A stretch of 64,000 bases of DNA from Clostridioides difficile CD160 (GCF_000449425.2 NZ_AVHW01000038.1:1-64000), one strand, 5' to 3'. Counted from the stretch's first letter, positions 1-8,464 are shown. Numbers and translations are program-made. Notes: a model not told the origin generated them from the sequence alone.

Positions 1-9
1 TAATAAATA

Positions 10-73
10 AACCATCTAATTATAATTCAAATATAATTAGATAAAATAAGTATTTGAATTATAATAGATGGTT
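10..73. terminator. Long inverted repeat, probable terminator
   Basis: Arms at 10-33 and 51-73 pair over about 23 bases with one bulged base, around a loop of about 17 bases. The site lies just past the 3' end of the minus-strand ABC operon. Its T-rich flanks fit an intrinsic terminator for that operon and possibly for a gene left of the window. Confidence 0.6.
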
Positions 74-128
74 TTAATTCTAAATAAAATCTTTACTATT
101 AATATATTTGATTCTAATATATTAGCTA

Positions 129-866
129 TTAAGAAATAACATCATTTTTCTTAAAATTTCTATTGGCAATTTCAGCAAACACTATAGTATTAATAAATGC
201 AACACATATTGTAACCAAAGTATCATTAATATTTAAAGCAGATTGTTTTATAACTCCCATTGCACTTCCTAGCATAGAATAAGGAAAAAAGATACCAATA
301 GAAGGTTTAGCCACTATTAAACCCATACCAAACAAAGAAAGACAAAGGCTGATTCCAATAGGAGTTGCAAAACTTCTTATCTTAATAGACATATATAGTT
401 GTATAGAAGCTATTGAAATAGAAATAATCCAGCCTTTAGCAATCCAACCAGCAAGTTCTTTAGGTATACTATCAGGAAAGCCAAACATATTTCCTGCAAC
501 TATGTAAAAGATAACAAATACAATTTGTGTAATAGCTGTAAGTATTGAAACTACTGCAAGCTTAGATAAGAAGATATTTTTTAGATTAACTGGCAATGTC
601 ATTATATTATTCCAATTACGATTCATATGTTCAAGCCTACAAATATAAGCACAAAAGATTGCTATTAAGATAGGAAAGAAAAATTCCCCATAAAAAAGAC
701 TAACTTGAGTCCATAAGCTATACCATTGTTTTGTGAGTATACCCTGATTTAGATAAAAGTTACCACAACCAATCAATACACTTATAAGTGGTAAAGCTAA
801 TAATACATACCATATAAAAGAATTTTTTAACTTTAGGATTTCTCCCAAAACTGATTTCATTAACAT
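129..866 (-). CDS. Lantibiotic-type ABC transporter permease (MutG/EpiG-like)
   Basis: Integral membrane subunit of an ABC exporter, 245 residues with about six hydrophobic segments (near residues 17-33, 55-72, 100-125, 145-160, 170-190, 215-235). The length and the position as the last of three genes (ATPase, permease, permease) match the ABC-2 permeases of lantibiotic immunity or antimicrobial-peptide export systems (EpiG/MutG group). The start has a strong AGGAGGGG site five bases upstream. It follows the neighbouring permease by 11 bases, so the genes are co-transcribed. No lantibiotic biosynthesis gene is nearby, so a role in self-defence against foreign cationic peptides is inferred. 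The substrate is unknown. Confidence 0.8.
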   Translation of the reverse strand: MLMKSVLGEILKLKNSFIWYVLLALPLISVLIGCGNFYLNQGILTKQWYSLWTQVSLFYGEFFFPILIAIFCAYICRLEHMNRNWNNIMTLPVNLKNIFLSKLAVVSILTAITQIVFVIFYIVAGNMFGFPDSIPKELAGWIAKGWIISISIASIQLYMSIKIRSFATPIGISLCLSLFGMGLIVAKPSIGIFFPYSMLGSAMGVIKQSALNINDTLVTICVAFINTIVFAEIANRNFKKNDVIS

Positions 867-877
867 TTAAACCCCTC

Positions 878-1639
878 CTATACTTCTTTTTTTAATAAAT
901 GATTTCTTCCAATATAATAAATTAACATTCCAATTAAGAAAATTAAAATTGTAATAGAAAAATTCATATTAGTTCTGTAAACAGATGAACCTGCAACAGT
1001 ATCATAAGCATAACTCAGAGGTGATAATTCTAGGTAATAAGACCATATAAATAATCTACGAATACCTTGATAAAACAATCCTGATGTCAAACCTATAAAA
1101 CTACCAACCATACCAAATGTAATTGCAATCATTTGATTTGGGATTACAGTTGCAATCCATAAGTGGAGTGCAATTATAGCAATATTTACGAGAATTGTTC
1201 CTAATGAATATTTTAAAAGTAAAAATATGGAAAGTGGCTCAGTAACTCCTCTAAAATATCCAAATAGGATAATAGACAATACTTGCATCAATACAGGTAC
1301 AGATACCAAAATAGCAGAACATAAAAATTTAGATGAATAAATACTATTTAAGGATGTTACAGAAGATTTTAAAAGTTTCCATGTATCTCCCTTATGCTCT
1401 ATATCGCTTATACGTGATGTAATTATTGCTATTAGAATAGGAAAGAATAAACCATTTAAACTTGTAAAACTCATAATCATATATGAATATTCAAATCCAC
1501 CTAGCATATCTGGGTTACGTGTAATAGCTCTGCTTGAATTCATGATGCACCACATTATTTCAACAGCTACAAATAAAAAGGTCATCAGAATAATTTTCTT
1601 TCTTTTAAGTTTGTAAAATTCTAGACCAAGATATTTCAT
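878..1639 (-). CDS. Lantibiotic-type ABC transporter permease (MutE/EpiE-like)
   Basis: Second permease of the exporter, 253 residues with about six transmembrane segments. It opens with a short basic stretch (KYLGLEFYKLKRKKI), typical of the EpiE/MutE/BcrB group. Its ATG shares one base with the stop of the ATPase gene (TAATG), so the two are translationally coupled. It probably pairs with the downstream permease to form the membrane channel of a peptide-antibiotic resistance pump. The family assignment rests on size, hydrophobicity and gene order, not on a catalytic motif. Confidence 0.8.
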   Translation of the reverse strand: MKYLGLEFYKLKRKKIILMTFLFVAVEIMWCIMNSSRAITRNPDMLGGFEYSYMIMSFTSLNGLFFPILIAIITSRISDIEHKGDTWKLLKSSVTSLNSIYSSKFLCSAILVSVPVLMQVLSIILFGYFRGVTEPLSIFLLLKYSLGTILVNIAIIALHLWIATVIPNQMIAITFGMVGSFIGLTSGLFYQGIRRLFIWSYYLELSPLSYAYDTVAGSSVYRTNMNFSITILIFLIGMLIYYIGRNHLLKKEV

Positions 1640-2553
1640 TATAACGTCACCGCCTTACCAGTAAGTTCTAGGAATATGTCTTCCAAGCTCTTTTTATGCT
1701 CTTCTATTCTGAATACATCAATATTTGAGTTGACAAGTATACTATTTACTTTGGCTACATCTGAGTCCTTTAAATTTTCAATAGTCAAGTATCCATTTTG
1801 TATAAGTGACATATATCCTTTATTGTTCAATAGTTTTTGTGTAGATACAAGGTTTTGTGTTTTGATAGCAATATGACTTTGTCCTCTATCATGAAGTTCT
1901 TTTATGCTATCTTGAAAAACAAGTTCACCATGGTTTATTATTCCTATTGATGTGGCAATCTGGTCAATTTCACTCAAAAGATGGCTGGATATTAGAACTG
2001 TCATACCATATTTTTCTGGTAGTGACTTTATTAATTCTCTAATTTCCTCAATTCCTGCTGGGTCAAGCCCATTTGTAGGCTCATCAAGTATTAATAATTT
2101 AGGAAACTTCATTATAGCCATGGCAATACCAAGACGTTGTTTCATACCTAGAGAGTATTGACTAACTTTTTTATCCTTTTGGTTTTCTAGTCTTACTATT
2201 TTCAGTGCCTCATTTACATTTCTTTTAGGTAAATCTAAGAGTTTTTGCATGATAGTCATGTTTTCAAGACCTGTTAAATGTCCATAGTATGATGGAGATT
2301 CTATCAATGAACCAATGTCCTTCAAAATTGATATTCTATTCTTCTCATTTAGTTCTTTATTTAAAATATTAATATTTCCTTGTGTAGGCTTTGCAAGTCC
2401 AAGTAACATTTTAAGTGTGGTAGATTTTCCTGCTCCATTAGGACCTAGAAAGCCATATACAGCTCCTTTTGGAACTCTTAGGTCTACATCCCTTACTCTA
2501 AATATTTTATTGTATTCCTTTGAAAGTCTTTGTGTTCTAATTATCATTTCCAT
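1639..2553 (-). CDS. ABC transporter ATPase, lantibiotic/bacitracin resistance type
   Basis: Nucleotide-binding subunit that drives the two adjacent permeases. Walker A is GPNGAGKST near residue 38. The signature is the degenerate YSLGMKQR form usual in the BcrA/MutF group, Walker B is LLILDEPTNGLDP, and the switch histidine is in SSHLLSEI. About 100 C-terminal residues follow the ATPase core, as in BcrA-like proteins. The start at 2553 (MEMIIRTQRL) is chosen because AAAGGGG lies nine bases upstream; the ATG at 2562 sits against that site. It heads a three-gene operon divergent from a two-component system, the usual layout of peptide-sensing resistance modules. Confidence 0.88.
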   Translation of the reverse strand: MEMIIRTQRLSKEYNKIFRVRDVDLRVPKGAVYGFLGPNGAGKSTTLKMLLGLAKPTQGNINILNKELNEKNRISILKDIGSLIESPSYYGHLTGLENMTIMQKLLDLPKRNVNEALKIVRLENQKDKKVSQYSLGMKQRLGIAMAIMKFPKLLILDEPTNGLDPAGIEEIRELIKSLPEKYGMTVLISSHLLSEIDQIATSIGIINHGELVFQDSIKELHDRGQSHIAIKTQNLVSTQKLLNNKGYMSLIQNGYLTIENLKDSDVAKVNSILVNSNIDVFRIEEHKKSLEDIFLELTGKAVTL

Positions 2554-2605
2554 ATATTTCATCCCCTTTTTTAACCTGTGTTTATTGTTTTTTTTAGCTT
2601 ATATT

Positions 2606-2661
2606 AGTATAATAACTTGGTTACATTTCAGATAGCTGACGTTTACCTTACAATAACCTTA
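2606..2661 (-). promoter_or_regulatory. Candidate activator-dependent promoter of the ABC operon
   Basis: On the minus strand a -10 element TATACT (2606-2611) has a poor -35 (TATCTG, 2629-2634). Just upstream are two direct copies of TAAGGT, read as ACCTTA on the plus strand at 2645-2650 and 2656-2661, spaced 11 bases or one helical turn. Such direct repeats beside a weak -35 are typical of OmpR-family activation. The adjacent response regulator is the likely binder. A further AGGTAAA at 2674-2680 is inverted relative to TTTACCT at 2642-2648. Confidence 0.45.
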
Positions 2662-2724
2662 AATAGTCTATTGAGGTAAAGTCATGAAAAAGGGTCTATG
2701 ATATACTAAAAAAGGGTGATGATT

Positions 2725-3432
2725 ATGGAATCAATAAAAGATAAAAAAATACTTGTAGTGGATGACCACAAGGAATTATTAAAAATGATAGATGAAATCC
2801 TAAGAAAAGAGGGCTTTAGTAGAATATTTTTAGCATCGAGTTATGAGGAAGCTGTTAGAGTATTTAAAAGTATAAAGCCAGATTGTGCAATTTTAGATGT
2901 TGTTTTACCAGATGGGGATGGCTTTTCCATTATGAGAAAAATTAGAGAGACATCTAAGATACCAGTGATTTTTCTTTCTGCAAGAGGTGAAGATGAGGAT
3001 AGATTGATTGGTTTAGGTCTAGGGGCTGATGACTATATAGTAAAGCCATTTTTACCAAAGGAACTTACCTTAAGACTTGTGGGGATATTAAATCGTGTAT
3101 ATGTGTCTATAGAAGAAGATGAGTTACCAATATTTAGATTAGGAGATTCTGTTGTTGTGAATTTAAATAGTGCATCTGTTGAAAAAGATGGACAAGAACT
3201 TTCTTTAACAGCTAAAGAACATTCACTACTTTTAAAGTTGTATGAAAATAAAGGGCGAATTGTTACTAGTGACTCACTGTGTCAAGCTATTTGGGGAGAT
3301 GATATGTATGGATATGAAAATACTCTTATGGTTCATATCAGAAGAGTTAGAGAAAAGATAGAAAAGACTCCATCTTCTCCTAAGCATCTTCTTACAGTAA
3401 GAGGGCTTGGATATAAGTTGATAATTAATTAA
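2725..3432 (+). CDS. OmpR/PhoB-family response regulator
   Basis: Cytoplasmic DNA-binding response regulator. The receiver domain (about residues 8-120) has the acidic pair in VVDDH, the phospho-acceptor Asp in AILDVVLPDGDG and the conserved Lys in DDYIVKPF. A C-terminal winged helix (about 140-235) ends in the typical RGLGYKL. The ATG at 2725 is preferred because AAAGGGTGAT ends four bases before it; earlier GTG and ATG codons lie inside that site. It is followed after 12-42 bases by its kinase, depending on the kinase start. It is divergent from the ABC exporter and probably activates it. Confidence 0.9.
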   Translation: MESIKDKKILVVDDHKELLKMIDEILRKEGFSRIFLASSYEEAVRVFKSIKPDCAILDVVLPDGDGFSIMRKIRETSKIPVIFLSARGEDEDRLIGLGLGADDYIVKPFLPKELTLRLVGILNRVYVSIEEDELPIFRLGDSVVVNLNSASVEKDGQELSLTAKEHSLLLKLYENKGRIVTSDSLCQAIWGDDMYGYENTLMVHIRRVREKIEKTPSSPKHLLTVRGLGYKLIIN

Positions 3433-3474
3433 TTTTAGATAAGAATGAAGGAAGTCAAGAGGAGTGATTTAATT

Positions 3475-4881
3475 TTGGATAGTGTAAAGTATATATTAAG
3501 GAGATTTATAGGTTCAAGTATCTTGATTTCGTTGCTTTTTATTATATTAAATATATTAGGTTTATTCATGTTTTCATATATGACATTTGTATCTAAGTAT
3601 TCAGATGATTTAAATCAAAGTGATAGTAAGGAAATAAGAGCAAATTTGACGATGCTTGAAGATAAATTAATTTTAAAAGATGGAAAGTTTACTCTAGATG
3701 ATTCTAGTAAGGGAGTTTTACATAGCAATAAAGTATGGGCAATGCTAATTGATGACAATGGAGATAGAGTATGGGGCTTTGATTTGCCAAAAGAAATTCC
3801 AGACCATTATACTTTGACAGATGTAGCTAAGTTCTCAAGGTTCTTTTTAAAAGATTATCCTGTGTATGTATGGGAACATCCAAATGGAACCTTAGTAACG
3901 GGGTATCCCAAGGATAAATATACTAAATTCAACCTTACCTATACTATTGACGAAATAAGTCAATTTCCTATGATGATAATAGGTATGCTTCTGTTTAATG
4001 CAATAATTACATTTTTACTAGCCTTATTTATAGGATTAAAAATGGTTAAATCCATAAAGCCAATTATTACTGGTATAAAGCTTATGTCAAAGGGTGAGCC
4101 AGTACTTCTTCAAGAAAAGGGGATATTAAGCGATATTTCAAAATCTATTAATACTGTGTCTAAAGAGTTACAAATGAAAAATGAAAAGCTTAGAAAGAAA
4201 GAGGAAGCTAGGACTAACTGGATTGCAGGAATATCTCATGATATAAGGACACCACTTTCAATGATAATTGGATATTCTGGAGAACTTGAAGAAAGCAGTA
4301 GTCTTTCTCAAAGAGAGCAAGAACAAGCATCTATTATATGTAATCAAGGTGTTAAAATTAGAGAATTAGTAAATGACCTTAATTTGGTGTCTAAACTTGA
4401 GTATAATATGCAACCATTAAATTGTGATAAGATTAGGGTTTCTGTGTTTTTGAGAGAGCTTGTTTCTGAATTTATAAATAATAATTTGGATAATGATTTT
4501 TATATAGAGCTTGATATATTGAATGAAGATATTACCATCAATGCAGATAAAAAATTGTTAAAGAGAGCTATTAGTAACTTAATACAAAACAGTATAACTC
4601 ATAATCAGCAAGGTTGTAATATAAAGGTGATTTCTAAATCAGATTTGGATTTCTGCTATATAATTGTTGAAGATGATGGAAAAGGAATGAGCCAAGAAAA
4701 GATTAATTATTTATTAAAATCACAAAATGGCTTAAGTGAAGCATATGCAAAAGGTCAAAATCATGGTCTAGGTCTTTTGATAGTGGCAGGTATTATCAAT
4801 GCACATGAAGGCAAGTTAGATATTATAAGTACTGATTGTCAAGGAATAAAAACAATACTACAATTACCACTGATTAAGTAA
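3475..4881 (+). CDS. Sensor histidine kinase
   Basis: Membrane sensor kinase paired with the response regulator just upstream. Two transmembrane helices (about residues 22-46 and 177-199, counted from the ATG at 3445) enclose an extracytoplasmic domain of about 130 residues. The HisKA domain carries the phospho-acceptor His in ISHDIRTPLS. The catalytic domain shows an N box (NLIQNSITHN), G1 (VEDDGKGM) and G2 (GLGLLIV). AGAGGAGTGAT at 3458-3468 points to a TTG start at 3475; the ATG at 3445 has no good ribosome site. The large external domain separates it from the short intramembrane BceS-type kinases. A peptide-antibiotic signal is inferred from the context. Confidence 0.88.
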   Translation: MDSVKYILRRFIGSSILISLLFIILNILGLFMFSYMTFVSKYSDDLNQSDSKEIRANLTMLEDKLILKDGKFTLDDSSKGVLHSNKVWAMLIDDNGDRVWGFDLPKEIPDHYTLTDVAKFSRFFLKDYPVYVWEHPNGTLVTGYPKDKYTKFNLTYTIDEISQFPMMIIGMLLFNAIITFLLALFIGLKMVKSIKPIITGIKLMSKGEPVLLQEKGILSDISKSINTVSKELQMKNEKLRKKEEARTNWIAGISHDIRTPLSMIIGYSGELEESSSLSQREQEQASIICNQGVKIRELVNDLNLVSKLEYNMQPLNCDKIRVSVFLRELVSEFINNNLDNDFYIELDILNEDITINADKKLLKRAISNLIQNSITHNQQGCNIKVISKSDLDFCYIIVEDDGKGMSQEKINYLLKSQNGLSEAYAKGQNHGLGLLIVAGIINAHEGKLDIISTDCQGIKTILQLPLIK

Positions 4882-4948
4882 TATTTTATAAAATAATAAC
4901 AGATAAGAATGAAGAATGGAAATATTTTGAAAATAATTTTATTATTTA

Positions 4949-4977
4949 TTGACAAAGAGGCTCTATTAGAGTAGAAT
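4949..4977 (+). promoter_or_regulatory. Promoter with embedded palindrome, copy 1
   Basis: TTGACA (4949-4954) and TAGAAT (4972-4977) are separated by exactly 17 bases. The palindrome TCTATTAGAGTAGA (4962-4975) covers the spacer and the -10, where a repressor would block RNA polymerase. The adjacent BlaI-family repressor gene is the obvious candidate binder, by inference. Confidence 0.55.
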
Positions 4978-5165
4978 AATGATAAATTCTTTTCTTGTCA
5001 AGTTTTATTAAATAAAGAGTAACTTTTACTTTATGCGCTTAAAGTTGAGTTGCTTGTGGTATCAAAATTTTCATAGAAATAATATTTTGGAATTATTGTA
5101 AGACTGTTAAACTCTTTATATAATTCCATTTTTTTATATTTTTTATCTAATATTCAATATTATTA

Positions 5166-5194
5166 TTGACAAAAAAATTCTACTAAAATAGAAT
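5166..5194 (+). promoter_or_regulatory. Promoter with embedded palindrome, copy 2
   Basis: TTGACA (5166-5171) and TAGAAT (5189-5194) again have a 17-base spacer. The palindrome ATTCTACTAAAATAGAAT (5177-5194) overlaps the -10. The geometry is identical to the site at 4949-4977, so the arrangement is unlikely to be chance. The only downstream candidate product is a 14-codon ORF or an untranslated RNA. Confidence 0.55.
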
Positions 5195-5907
5195 TAGAGT
5201 ATAGTGTTTTTTAATTTTAAGAAAAATATAATCATATGCTAAAGAAGGTTTTAATTGTATGATGTTCTGTGTAATTATAGTAGCTTTTATTCAATTATTT
5301 TAAGTATGTTTTATCTTACTTATTTATTTATAACAAGAAAAATATATTAAATTAGCGTATTTTGTGTTTTGAAGTTCTACTAAAGTAGAGTTTTTGTGTA
5401 TTATTTTAGTATATATCTTGTACAGATGTATATATATATCGAAATATATTGATTATTTATAATATGATTAATATAAAAATTTAAAAAAGTAGATATAGAT
5501 AAAAAAACTGCTGAAATAGCAAAATATAATTATATAGAAAATTACAATTAAATCCGAAAGTAGAATCTTAAAATTACAATTAACATTATTTTTTTAGTTA
5601 GGAAATAAAAAGCTAAAGGAAATTGAAATACAATATTTAAAATTAAAAAATATAATAAGGAAGGAGAGCTACTGGACAAGTATCCAAAAGTAGATAGCTG
5701 AGTACAAAATATTTCATAAAATTAAGCAATATAATACAAAAGAAATTTGACACTATTTATATATATTTACTGTGTACAAGTAGCTAAATTTAAAATTTAA
5801 AAATATCTTATAAATCGAAGTTCATATAAATCAATATAAGATTTATTTACTAAAAAAATTTTATTATGGATATTGCTTGTCTATATTCTGAGTAGCAAAG
5901 GTTTATC

Positions 5908-6297
5908 ATGCCTATAAAAAAGTTGCCAAAATCAGAATTAAAGATAATGAAATTTATATGGAAACTAGATTCCAAAGCAACATCGAGAGATATTGTTTTA
6001 GGAATGGAGCAAAAATATCAGTGGAAGCAAACAACGACTTTGACTCTTTTATCTAGATTGGTAGTGAAAGGATTTCTAAATTCTCAAAAGATAGATAAAT
6101 ATACACACTATGAAGTTTTAATTAAAGAGAAGGAATACGTAAATGTTGAAACTAGAGATTTCTTTAAAAATGTTCATGATTCCTCTATGAAAAGTTTATT
6201 ATTAGCATTACATGATAATATTAATTTGAGTAAAGGAGAATTATTATTTATTGAAGAGTGGATAGAGAGTCTAAAAAAAGATGAAAAAAACATGTAA
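5908..6297 (+). CDS. BlaI/MecI/CopY-family transcriptional repressor
   Basis: A 129-residue protein of typical BlaI/MecI length. The N-terminal winged helix (about residues 5-75) contains the family pattern LPKSELKIMKFIWKLDS and KQTTTLTLLSRLVVKGFL. The C-terminal helical part (about 85-125) should dimerise. Family members repress beta-lactamase or copper genes from dyad operators and are released by proteolysis (BlaR1/MecR1) or metal. No BlaR1-like sensor or beta-lactamase lies in the window, so this is a solitary regulator. It has a weak ribosome site (AAAGG, seven bases from ATG). Palindromes of the form CTACTnnAGTAG lie on both sides and may be its operators. Confidence 0.85.
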   Translation: MPIKKLPKSELKIMKFIWKLDSKATSRDIVLGMEQKYQWKQTTTLTLLSRLVVKGFLNSQKIDKYTHYEVLIKEKEYVNVETRDFFKNVHDSSMKSLLLALHDNINLSKGELLFIEEWIESLKKDEKNM

Positions 6298-6357
6298 AGT
6301 AGAATATTTTTTAGACTTCCAATCTAAATCATATAGTATATTTATATAATCTATATG

Positions 6358-6371
6358 ACTACTTAAGTAGT
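6358..6371. promoter_or_regulatory. 14-bp palindrome, operator-like
   Basis: ACTACTTAAGTAGT is a perfect palindrome 60 bases after the BlaI-family gene. It shares the CTACT-2-AGTAG core with the motif at 5376-5389, so it may be another binding site for the same regulator. Confidence 0.4.
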
Positions 6372-6462
6372 ATAGATAAAATCTATGAGTGTATTGTTAG
6401 ATTAATCCAAATCAGATTAAGCATGAGTGTAAATAATAATGGATATTTTATTAATTCGATTA

Positions 6463-6515
6463 AAAAAGCTACCTTTACTTATCAACTAGATAAGTGTAAC
6501 TAAGGTAGCTTTTTT
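6463..6515 (+). terminator. Intrinsic terminator
   Basis: A strong stem pairs AAAAAGCTACC with GGTAGCTTTTT, extended by TTTACTTATC/GATAAGTGTAA with small mismatches, around a short loop and followed by a T run. It ends the BlaI-family transcript and could work in both directions. Confidence 0.8.
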
Positions 6516-6518
6516 AAA

Positions 6519-6592
6519 TTGAACAGCACCCCATTTAGTAGAATTTTACAGTGTCTTGTTTACTGTGTCTAATAAATAGGGTGCTGTTCAAA
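6519..6592. repeat. 74-bp imperfect palindromic element, MITE-like
   Basis: Terminal inverted repeats TTGAACAGCACCC (6519-6531) and GGGTGCTGTTCAA (6579-6592 region) pair perfectly for 13 bases. Pairing continues inward imperfectly for about 12 more, with a small CAGT/ACTG hairpin inside. The GC-richer ends stand out from the surroundings. It encodes nothing. It could be a miniature transposable element, an insertion-sequence scar or a large regulatory hairpin. No target-site duplication is obvious. Confidence 0.45.
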
Positions 6593-6759
6593 TATAATAA
6601 GTTAGCTTTTTAAATATGAAATATGAAATTTTAGAATGTATGAGATGTATAAGTCTTGTAAATATGACGTACAGTTTTCTTATTTAAACTGATAAAATAA
6701 AGAGATAATAAAAAATATTGAACAAACTAAAAAAGTACTAAAAATTAGGAGGGGAATTT

Positions 6760-7227
6760 ATGAAATATCAAGTTTCACTATTAGCAGTAAATGATGTTGA
6801 AGTATCAAAAAAGTTTTATCAAGAGCTATTTGAGCAGGAAGTTGAATTAGATTTAGGTAAAAATGTAAGCTTTAGTGGAGGATTTGCTATACAAGAAGAT
6901 TTTGGATGGCTTACAGGGATTAATCCAGATACAATTATACAAAAATCAAATAATATGGAACTTTATTTTGAGGTTGATGATTTTGATAAATTTATTGAAA
7001 AACTCAACTCTTATAAAGATGTGGAGTTTGTCCATCAGCCATTAAAATATGAGTGGCAACAGAGAGTAGTCCGTATTTACGACCCTGATAAGCATATTAT
7101 TGAGATAGGAGAATCTATGGAAGTCATAGCTAGAAGGTATTTATCTGAAGGTTATTCTGTAGAAGAAACTTCTAAAATAATTCAACATCCAATTGAATTT
7201 GTAAAGCAGTTTGAAAGTAATAAGTAA
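6760..7227 (+). CDS. VOC-superfamily (glyoxalase/bleomycin resistance-like) protein
   Basis: A 155-residue protein with the paired beta-alpha-beta-beta-beta fold pattern of the vicinal oxygen chelate family. It opens with VSLLAVNDVEVSKKFYQELF and ends its fold with VVRIYDPDKHIIEIGES, where the final Glu is a usual metal ligand. About 30 residues beyond the fold (ARRYLSEGYSVEETSKII) form a helical tail. The start has GGAGGGG six bases upstream. It lies alone between terminator-like sequences. The family includes glyoxalases, dioxygenases and drug-binding proteins; the substrate cannot be told. Confidence 0.8.
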   Translation: MKYQVSLLAVNDVEVSKKFYQELFEQEVELDLGKNVSFSGGFAIQEDFGWLTGINPDTIIQKSNNMELYFEVDDFDKFIEKLNSYKDVEFVHQPLKYEWQQRVVRIYDPDKHIIEIGESMEVIARRYLSEGYSVEETSKIIQHPIEFVKQFESNK

Positions 7228-7594
7228 TGTTTTCTTTTTATTTTTCCTTTATTATATTTTAAAATTTAAGTTACATGATAATGCAACTATATAAAATTAT
7301 GTTTAATATGTTCAAGTAGTAATTACTTGAATTAAGATTAATTATGATGGAATGAACTAAAGAGAATTTATAGGATTAATATTTGACAAGAATTATAAAG
7401 TAAATTAGGATGAATATAATATTAATATAAAATGAATAAAATAACATATAAGAAATAAAAATAGCTTAGAAATACTTTGATAAAATTGAATATTGACAAC
7501 ATTAAGAAAAAGTAAGGTCAGAGTATTTAGAAACAAAAAAGTTATTGTAAAATTATTATATTAATATGTATTAGTCAAATATTGTTGTAAAGGA
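7228..7594. other. AT-rich spacer
   Basis: A 367-base spacer between the VOC and NIF3-like genes. I see no gene, clear hairpin or convincing promoter. Confidence 0.4.
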
Positions 7595-7600
7595 GTGGGT

Positions 7601-8464
7601 ATTATCAAAGCAGTTGAACTTTACAAAAAATTAGAATTGGAGTTTGATATTAAAAATATTGAGGATGATTGGAGTTTTATGAATTTTGAAAATGATTTTA
7701 TTACTCCAGAATTTAAAACGAAATACATAGGAGTAGTATTAGATAATGCTAAAAGTATCAATAAAGTATACACAACTACTTTTCCTGACAAGGAGATAAT
7801 TAAGCAGGTTATAGATAAAGATGAGAAAGATATTTTAATTTTTTCACATCATGCAATGGGGTACATAGCATCAGATGAATGTTTTCCATTCCATGATATA
7901 CCATTATCTTATATGGAAGAGATGAGAACTCGTAGAATCTCTTTTTACGTATTACATTCGCCATTAGACAACTATAGTGAGTATTCAACTTCTGTCAGTT
8001 TTGCAAAGGCTCTAGGCTTAGAAATAGTCGAACCATTTTGTAAATATGATGATAAAATCAAGACAGGAGTTATATGTAAGACTTCCTTAAAATCAGTGGA
8101 AGAGATTAAGGAATTAGTCAAAAAAACTGTTGGTCATGATGTTAAATTGTATGATTATGGAGATGCTATATTAAAAGATGGTTTAGTTGCTATTGCAGCA
8201 GGAGGAGGAAGTTATCCATTTGTAGCAAGTGAAGTTGCCGAACTTGGTATAAATTTATACATAACTGGATTTACTAAACCTTTAAAGCACTTTGAGCCAG
8301 TATTAGAGTTCCATAAAATAGCAAAGGACAATTTGCTTAATGTTATAGGTGCTACTCATTATTCTACAGAAAAATTTGCCTGTATGTCTATGGTTAATTA
8401 TTTTAAAAAACTAGGTCTAGAATCAGAATTCTTGGAAGGAAAAAAATATTTAGAAGATTTATAG
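7601..8464 (+). CDS. NIF3-like (DUF34) dinuclear-metal protein
   Basis: About 287 residues resembling the NIF3/YqfO/DUF34 family of hexameric proteins that bind two metal ions. The metal-site motifs are visible: SHHAMGY near residue 85, LHSPLDN near 118 (cf. HTNLD in NIF3), and the C-terminal GATHYSTEKFACMSM. Substrate and role are unsettled across the family. No ATG fits: AAAGGAG at 7589-7595 overlaps a GTG at 7595 (MGIIKAV) and lies five bases before an ATT at 7601 (MIKAVELYKK). I favour the ATT, but GTG at 7595 remains possible. A 45-bp repeat array begins at its stop codon. Confidence 0.72.
   Translation: MIKAVELYKKLELEFDIKNIEDDWSFMNFENDFITPEFKTKYIGVVLDNAKSINKVYTTTFPDKEIIKQVIDKDEKDILIFSHHAMGYIASDECFPFHDIPLSYMEEMRTRRISFYVLHSPLDNYSEYSTSVSFAKALGLEIVEPFCKYDDKIKTGVICKTSLKSVEEIKELVKKTVGHDVKLYDYGDAILKDGLVAIAAGGGSYPFVASEVAELGINLYITGFTKPLKHFEPVLEFHKIAKDNLLNVIGATHYSTEKFACMSMVNYFKKLGLESEFLEGKKYLEDL

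Larger units (their letters stand above)
4882..5907. other. Long AT-rich spacer with repeated promoter/palindrome units
   Basis: About 1 kb without a convincing gene. It holds three related palindromes (4962-4975, 5178-5193, 5376-5389; the last reads TCTACTAAAGTAGA). The first two sit inside TTGACA-17-TAGAAT promoters. Below the second promoter a 14-codon ORF (5259-5303, hydrophobic, MMFCVIIVAFIQLF) follows an AAGG site. Short stretches that read like protein around 5490-5560 and 5600-5700 could be gene remnants, but no family is recognisable. A further TTGACA occurs near 5746. Confidence 0.5.

Noticed and set aside
129-4881. Complete lantibiotic biosynthesis cluster
   Set aside because: Only the exporter and a two-component system are present; no precursor peptide, dehydratase or cyclase gene is found.
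5640-5720. Possible riboswitch or structured RNA (GGAGAGCTACTGGACAAGTA...)
   Set aside because: Pairing is short and no known aptamer core is visible; kept only as part of the spacer description.
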